The position numbers and the translations under genes were made by a program. A DNA stretch of 10,483 nt from CAYQVO01 sp964421085 (GTDB lineage: Bacteria; Bdellovibrionota_C; UBA2361; CAYQVO01): assembly GCA_964421085.1 (NCBI GenBank), contig CAYQVO010000059.1:1-10483 (forward strand). The letters are read 5' to 3'. Positions 6,668 through 10,483 of the stretch are shown here, piece after piece. The number at the start of each line of letters is the position of its first letter. Positions within the stretch are counted from its first letter, which is position 1. Under the pieces are notes generated by a model that saw only the letters and a program-made list of their open reading frames with translations, did not search any database and had not been told where the DNA came from.

Positions 6668-8343
6668 TTGCGGTTGCTGAAGGCGTTTCTTCATAGGTAT
6701 ACGAATAAAGAATTGTCCGGTTTCGTGAGATTCATTCCGCGCTCAGAAGAGGTCGCAAAAACCTGTATCCTTGCAGTCGCACTGGGAGCAGTATTTCGCA
6801 TCTGCCCGTTTATCGGCCGGGATTTCCCTGTCAATGACGGCGGACTTTGGCTCAGGTTCACAGACGCTCTGGGTAATGCCGACTTTATCCTTCCGTCTGC
6901 TGTGGAATGGAATGGGAGTCTGCTTCCTCTCGTATACCCCCCGCTTGGAATCTACATTCTTGCCGGCGCAAATAGAGTGACCGGAATTGAAGTGGAGAAG
7001 CTGTTATGCTGGATTCCATTGATTCTGAGTCTGACATCGATTCCCTGCTTTGTTTTTTTTTCTTATGTGTTTCTGCATCATATACAAAATATTGCCGTAC
7101 AATTTTAGCNNNNNNNNNNTTTTCTTATGCGTTTCTGCCCTCGAAGCGTGCAGCACAATGGGCGACATATCTTTTTGCATTGATACCGTCGGCGTTCTAC
7201 TTTTTCATTATGGGCGGAGGTGTACCCCGGGGACTTGGCCTTTGTTTCACACTTCTGGCGTGGGGGTCGGCAACGGGCATCGCCCATTCGAAGCGCCCGT
7301 TCAGGGATGGCACGATTCTGGGCCTTCTCTGCGCGTTGGCAGCGCTTTCTCACCCGGTGGCAATGTACTGGTCGATTCTTGGAGCAGCAGCAATCGCGAT
7401 GGAGTCCTCTTCAGCTGAATCCACCAAAATACTCCTTTTCAGCCTTTTCATTACTGTGATTACAATCCTTCCCTGGCTCGGATGGTGCACTTGGAACCAT
7501 GGCCTGGTGCCATTTGTATCCGCAGCGCAGACGCGTAGTTCACAATTCGATCTCCTGCAACTTTTCATGCGATTGTCTTTTTTAACCCGGTTTCTAGGGC
7601 CTCTCCCGTGGGTATCCGTACTTGCCCTGATTGGCACTCTTTATCTGCTGGCGATCGGCCGCCCTGCTCTGTTTCTGCTGACCATCCTTTTCTGCGTGTT
7701 CGACATCAGCGGCTTCGAAACTTTCGGTTCCGGCATCATCGCCTCAGTCGGGGCAGCCGGCGCTCTTGCCGGAATTTCGGATGGTTTATACAAGAGTGCT
7801 GCGGCGCATTCTCGGTACGCAAAGGCATCCCTTGCTGCGCTTGGAATCCTCTTTCTTTTCAGCTCCGCTGCCGGCACACTCCGCGAGATCTCAGCATCGC
7901 CCTCGCCCTTGACATCACCTTCCAGGACCCAGGTCGCTTCCCTTCGAACATTTTTCCTCCAGTTCCCTCCTTCGGCGAAGTTTGTAGTGATTGCCGATTC
8001 TAAAATATCCGGGGACGCGCTTCCGGAGTGGTTCATGACGATTACGGGGCGGAGGGTAATTAATCTGCATCAGGGGATGGAATGGCGTGGAGAGTTCAGC
8101 GAAAACTACAAGCTTCTGAAGGATCTGCAAGGTCTTTGCAGGGGAAGAGAAGTTTCAGGGCAGCTCCATGAACGCTTCACAGCACTAGCTGCCGACTATG
8201 CCGTAATTGACAGGCGGAGCTGCAAGTACCTCGACTATCGATGGCGCGCGCGACGGTCAGATGCGCTGGCTGCTGAAGACCCTGATTTTTCGGTGTTCAT
8301 GTTCGATAGAGTTAAAGATGAACTGCCGGACGAAGAGCAGTAA
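6668..8343 (+). CDS. GT-C type membrane glycosyltransferase-like protein, split by an assembly gap
   Basis: The left part (6668-7057) and right part (7120-8343) are in different frames as printed. If the 19-base overlap around the N run is collapsed, they join in frame to give about 537 aa. The N-terminal segment has a membrane helix (about 32-48), then a loop with FPVNDGGLWL (53-62) and LVYPPLGIYILAG (88-100). This is the acidic first loop of GT-C enzymes that move sugars from lipid-phosphate donors on the outer face of the membrane. Many helices follow in the right part, and a soluble C-terminal domain (about the last 150 residues) includes PEWFMTITGRRVINLHQGMEW. Start choice is poor: TTG 6668, TTG 6713 and GTG 6725 are all possible and there is no ATG. 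The substrate is unknown. Except for the gap it is open throughout, so it is probably intact in the cell. Confidence 0.72.
7110..7119. other. Run of 10 Ns (scaffold gap)
   Basis: Ten undetermined bases sit inside the glycosyltransferase gene. The sequence before them (TTTTCTTATGTGTTTCTGC, 7058-7076) is repeated after them (TTTTCTTATGCGTTTCTGC, 7120-7138) with one difference. This indicates that two overlapping contig ends were left unmerged rather than that sequence is missing. Confidence 0.97.
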
Positions 8344-8491
8344 GCCTTTATAACGAGGAGCAGGCTGTTTGTTTCGTTAAATCCGGAATACAGACGCCTG
8401 TTGCACAGGGTCGCACTTCGAATATTCTCCAGCCTCTGAGAGATACTTCAAGCAGAAATCGAAATCAGTAATCAACCAGGTCGTTGCTTTT

Positions 8492-8516
8492 GCAGGACGG
8501 CGTTATGCCGCCCTGC
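8492..8516. repeat. 10-bp hairpin between convergent genes
   Basis: GCAGGACGGC (8492-8501) and GCCGCCCTGC (8507-8516) pair except for one A/C position, around a GTTAT loop. It lies between the stop of the glycosyltransferase (+) and the end of the minus-strand unknown gene. It is therefore placed where a bidirectional terminator would be, but no T-run follows on either strand. The remainder of the 8344-8525 spacer shows nothing recognisable. Confidence 0.5.
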
Positions 8517-8525
8517 GGATAATCA

Positions 8526-8840
8526 CTACTGCCTGTACTGACACAGACCCTCTTCGAGACTTTCCTCAACAAAAAGGTCAGGATGGTGGATGTATCTATC
8601 ATCATACATGAACATGTCCGGACGAAAGATGACCGTGCCAATTCTCGAGCACAATCCGGTCGCGTAAGACTCAGTATGTTCAACTATTTCTTTCATTGGT
8701 CGTCTGACCTCTTTGAGAGTCCCGCTCGTGGGTGTACCGGCCAGATTCACCGAATACTCATCAGAGGATGGCCGTTTGAGTCCCGGGTTGCTTCTCAGGG
8801 GCCCGAACGCTCCCCGACTGCACTTTGCCCCCGCCCTGTA
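8526..8840 (-). pseudogene. Frame-shifted continuation of the unknown gene at 8761-9213
   Basis: The frame one base off from the upstream gene carries a natural-looking translation on the minus strand: SVNLAGTPTSGTLKEVRRPM, then KEIVEHTESYATGLCSRIG and FRPDMFMYDDRYIHHPDLF, ending at a TGA (8526-8528). The upstream frame meanwhile degrades into RAPEKQPGTQTAIL before its stop at 8761. The simplest reading is one gene of about 225 aa broken by a one-base indel in or near the G-rich tract at about 8830. A separate overlapping gene is possible, but there is no convincing start codon with a ribosome binding site. The product is not recognised. Confidence 0.45.
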
Positions 8841-9213
8841 ATTTTGAACCTGGCACGTTGATAAACATCCCAAGCTTTCCGGAGGGGGCGTCTGTTGACA
8901 CGACGCCAATCCATAGAGAATTGGACTTTCCGGGTCTGCGCATGAGCCTTGCGCCTTCCCATAAAGGCACATCAACATTCTGTTCCGGCAATGCCGGAAA
9001 ATCGCCCATCGGGCCTTCCCGCATGATTTCAATGTGCGGGGGTTCACCCGGCTTTGTCGCCTTTGCAGGCTTCTGAACCATCCTTTCATTGAACACCGTT
9101 GCAGCGAGCATACGGAAAAAGTGCTGATGGAAATCTTCTGCGAGCGGGCCGAGGCCGCGTTCAACCTGTGTTCCTGTTATTCCCTCAATCATCCTTGCCA
9201 TTGCCTGCATCAT
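8761..9213 (-). CDS. Hypothetical protein, good start, probably frameshifted near its 3' end
   Basis: The ATG at 9213 (a second ATG follows directly) has AGGAGG five bases upstream, the best ribosome binding site in the window. The translation begins MMQAMARMIEGITGTQVERG and LGPLAEDFHQHFFRMLAATV, which is probably helical. It continues into a more polar stretch with HIEIMREGPMGDFPALPEQN and VDVPLWEGARLM, then SLWIGVVSTDAPSGKLGMFI, which looks like beta structure. There is no signal peptide or membrane segment, so a cytoplasmic protein is likely. Residues up to about 125 look coherent; after that the neighbouring frame looks better. I do not recognise the family. It may once have been in an operon with the orphan coding segment at 9378-9797, which is on the same strand 164 bp upstream. 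Confidence 0.6.
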   Translation of the reverse strand: MMQAMARMIEGITGTQVERGLGPLAEDFHQHFFRMLAATVFNERMVQKPAKATKPGEPPHIEIMREGPMGDFPALPEQNVDVPLWEGARLMRRPGKSNSLWIGVVSTDAPSGKLGMFINVPGSKLQGGGKVQSGSVRAPEKQPGTQTAIL

Positions 9214-9218
9214 AGTGT

Positions 9219-9224
9219 CCTCCT
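9219..9224 (-). promoter_or_regulatory. Strong Shine-Dalgarno AGGAGG
   Basis: On the minus strand AGGAGG is followed by ACACT and then ATG at 9213. This fixes the start of the unknown gene and argues that it is, or recently was, a translated gene rather than a shadow of a plus-strand frame. Confidence 0.75.
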
Positions 9225-9377
9225 GTTCCCAAAAAAATCATCCAGCGAAGTATTTCTTCTGCCGGAATTGTAACTTGACGCCTTCTACAGATCCGCTTTC
9301 ACGGAAGGCAGGAGAACCGAAAAGAACGTCTGATCAGAATTCAAATGGAAAGCGCGGAACATTCCTGCTGCGATGCA
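9225..9377. other. Spacer upstream of the unknown minus-strand gene
   Basis: No gene is supported in these 153 bases on either strand. The promoter of the 8761-9213 gene would be expected here, but no clear -35/-10 pair with 16-18 base spacing was found. Confidence 0.4.
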
Positions 9378-9797
9378 TCAACCCCGCTCCACTGACACCT
9401 CAAAAAGGCCCCAGCCTCCAGGCAGCAGAAATTTTGAGGTAAGTGGATGAGGTTCCGGGGCAGGAGAATGAAAGATGGGAGCTGCTCCATCAGCGAATAC
9501 CGCGCTTAAAACATCCCCTGTATGAACAGCAGCGCGAACAGCCTCAGCCTGTTCTCCAATAACACCTGTAATATCGATTCCTCGGTTGAGGAGCCTTCCG
9601 AAATCATGTCCTGAATACTCATGTTCATCGGTAGTGAGAACGCCCCTCATATCAGCAGGAGGATCAATGTATAGAATCAGACTGAAAAAGATCTCGGTGA
9701 GGCCATATGCAACGATTCCCGCTTCCCTGACCGCATCCTGCGTGCTGAGTGCCGGACTTGTCCTCGAGAGCATCAGTACGTACCCGTCGGGAAAACT
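9378..9797 (-). pseudogene. Orphan C-terminal coding segment fused to an IS91 fragment
   Basis: About 139 codons run from the IS91 junction (SFPDGYVLMLSRTSPALS) to a TGA at 9378-9380. The segment includes TQDAVREAGIVAYGLTEIFF, DMRGVLTTDEHEYSGHDFG and LLNRGIDITGVIGEQAEAV. Codon use and amino-acid mix look like a real soluble protein. The 5' part is gone: the frame is continuous with the IS91 piece only by chance, because that piece is itself shifted at the join. Hence it is the 3' half of a gene truncated by the element or by a later deletion. I could not assign a family. Expression is doubtful, since no start with a ribosome binding site lies near the junction. Confidence 0.5.
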
Positions 9798-10067
9798 GCG
9801 GCCCGCATTCTTGATGCTTCTGGTGCAGGCTCCGTCAACGATGGGGATAGCGGTGTCGTCCGTGGGTTCTGCTGCCCGATTCTTTATTTCCTCACCCCGG
9901 TAGCGGTGGGAATAAATGCCGAAGTATCTGACTGTTGACTCCCACTTGTCAGGAATATGGGATTGAAGTCGTGCCGTAAATTCCAGTGGGTCAAGCTTTC
10001 GTCCCGCTCCGTCGTCTGTAAGATACGAAACGAGAGAATCTTCGATAGAAGGTTTCTGCAAAGATAC
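9798..10067 (-). pseudogene. IS91-family transposase fragment, copy 2 (inverted)
   Basis: On the minus strand these 270 bases match 1972-2240 of copy 1 with about 16 differences by eye (about 94% identity). They encode LQKPSIEDSLVSYLTDDGAG, DPLEFTARLQSHIP and VRYFGIYSHRYRG. One extra T relative to copy 1, in the segment corresponding to 2200-2205, shifts the frame, so that EPAPKASRMRAA is read as GACTRSIKNAGR. Homology ends at GCGGGCCGC, exactly where the REP-like element begins in copy 1, but here unknown coding sequence follows instead. The other end stops near GTATC (10063-10067). It is a short, dead internal fragment. Confidence 0.9.
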
Positions 10068-10114
10068 AAGGATCTCAACATCCAAACCTGGCATTCTCAT
10101 CCCGAAATGATTCC

Positions 10115-10390
10115 TCAAAAGAACCGGAAATTTCCGAAGGCTATGAAGAAGAGTTCGCGCTTGCCCGCGAGCTTGATGAAAGCGATCCTGGAAAACCATC
10201 CCTCATGGACCTTTTGTTTCTCTTTGGGCAGGGGCATTCGAAGCATTACATTAACAGGGGAAAGCTTACCGAGCAGGGGCTTCATGGCAAAGTTCGAGAA
10301 CTCGAGTTTCTCAGGCGAACAATCGACATCAGGCTTACCGATCACAGTGAAAGAATAATAGTCGGCCGCGCAAGACGAAACAAAGGCCGC
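10115..10390 (-). pseudogene. Unassigned coding remnant between two transposase fragments
   Basis: The minus-strand frame reads AAFVSSCAADYYSFTVIGKP, then DVDCSPEKLEFSNFAMKPLL, then SPVNVMLRMPLPKEKQKV, ending in RELFFIAFGNFRFF and a TGA at 10115. GC-rich third positions and residue mix look coding, but the exactly antisense plus-strand frame (YEEEFALARELDESDPGKPS) also looks plausible, so strand is not certain. It has no start of its own with a ribosome binding site (GTG 10345 is possible) and is bounded by the IS3-like OrfA remnant and the IS91 fragment. The product is unknown. Confidence 0.35.
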
Positions 10391-10481
10391 TGCTCACCCC
10401 CAGGCTCTCTGCTGTCGCGCTCATTCCGCGCTCCTCCAGAAGCCTCAGCGCCTCCAGCTTGAACTCCCGGCTGAATGTCCG
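10386..10481 (-). pseudogene. N-terminal fragment of an IS3-family OrfA transposase (partial)
   Basis: From the right edge the minus strand encodes RTFSREFKLEALRLLEERGM followed by SATAESLGVSSG, the helix-turn-helix start of IS3-family OrfA proteins. The protein's first residues lie beyond the window. After GVSSG the expected recognition helix and leucine zipper are absent, and the frame continues as LCFVLRGRLLFFHC to a TAA at 10335. It is a truncated remnant, unlike the IS3-like piece at 4801 in the residues both retain. Confidence 0.75.
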
Positions 10482-10483
10482 TC

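Noticed and set aside
5960..6694. A 244-codon open frame on the minus strand
   Set aside because: It lies opposite the transposase remnant and spacer. The plus strand has clear family motifs (NDNAHVEQKN and others), and the minus translation is Ser/Arg/Cys-rich and unlike a real protein.
10205..10462. A plus-strand open frame at the right end
   Set aside because: It runs antisense into the IS3-family OrfA N-terminus, which is convincingly coding on the minus strand, so it cannot be real over its full length.
1..10483. tRNA, rRNA, CRISPR array, riboswitch or toxin-antitoxin pair
   Set aside because: On reading through, no cloverleaf ending in CCA, no regularly spaced direct repeats, no recognisable riboswitch core and no paired small overlapping genes with known motifs were found. 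A covariance-model scan was not possible.

Overview
The window looks like a stretch of an uncultured bacterial genome, probably a metagenome-derived scaffold, because it contains a run of 10 Ns inside a gene. The base composition is moderately GC-rich. A Sec-type signal peptide and two polytopic membrane proteins are visible, one with GT-C glycosyltransferase features. Together they suggest a bacterium with an envelope polysaccharide or glycan locus. No phylum can be assigned from the sequence alone.

Layout. Positions 1-113 hold the tail of an unknown gene. It overlaps a polytopic membrane protein of about 449 aa (76-1425, +). A perfect 13-bp hairpin follows (1450-1482), then a badly decayed IS91-family transposase (1488-2581, +). 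A long secreted protein with a Pro/Thr-rich linker (2599-4212, -) appears intact. Behind it lie an unassigned open stretch (4265-4444, -) and the 5' stub of a valyl-tRNA synthetase-like gene, cut at its HIGH motif (4440-4655, -). An 80-bp repeat joins an IS91 fragment to a truncated IS3-like transposase (4801-5313, +). That is joined in turn to a nearly full-length but frameshifted DDE integrase-type transposase (5320-6451, +). A GT-C membrane glycosyltransferase (6668-8343, +) is split by the N gap. A frameshifted unknown gene with a very good ribosome binding site lies at 8526-9213 (-). The right end is a second set of remnants on the minus strand: an orphan C-terminal coding segment (9378-9797), a second IS91 fragment (9798-10067), another unassigned remnant (10115-10390) and the N-terminus of an IS3-family OrfA (10386-10481).

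How it fits together. The likely working genes are the two membrane proteins and the secreted protein. They are separated by at least five layers of dead transposable elements. The two IS91 remnants are about 94% identical over 270 bp, in inverted orientation, and bracket about 7.5 kb. A REP-like element is embedded in one IS91 copy and recurs at the IS91/IS3 junction. No new defence, metabolic or regulatory system could be supported. The most interesting signals are the REP-like insertion with its shared junction, the collapsible assembly gap inside the glycosyltransferase, and the unrecognised coding remnants at the right end.
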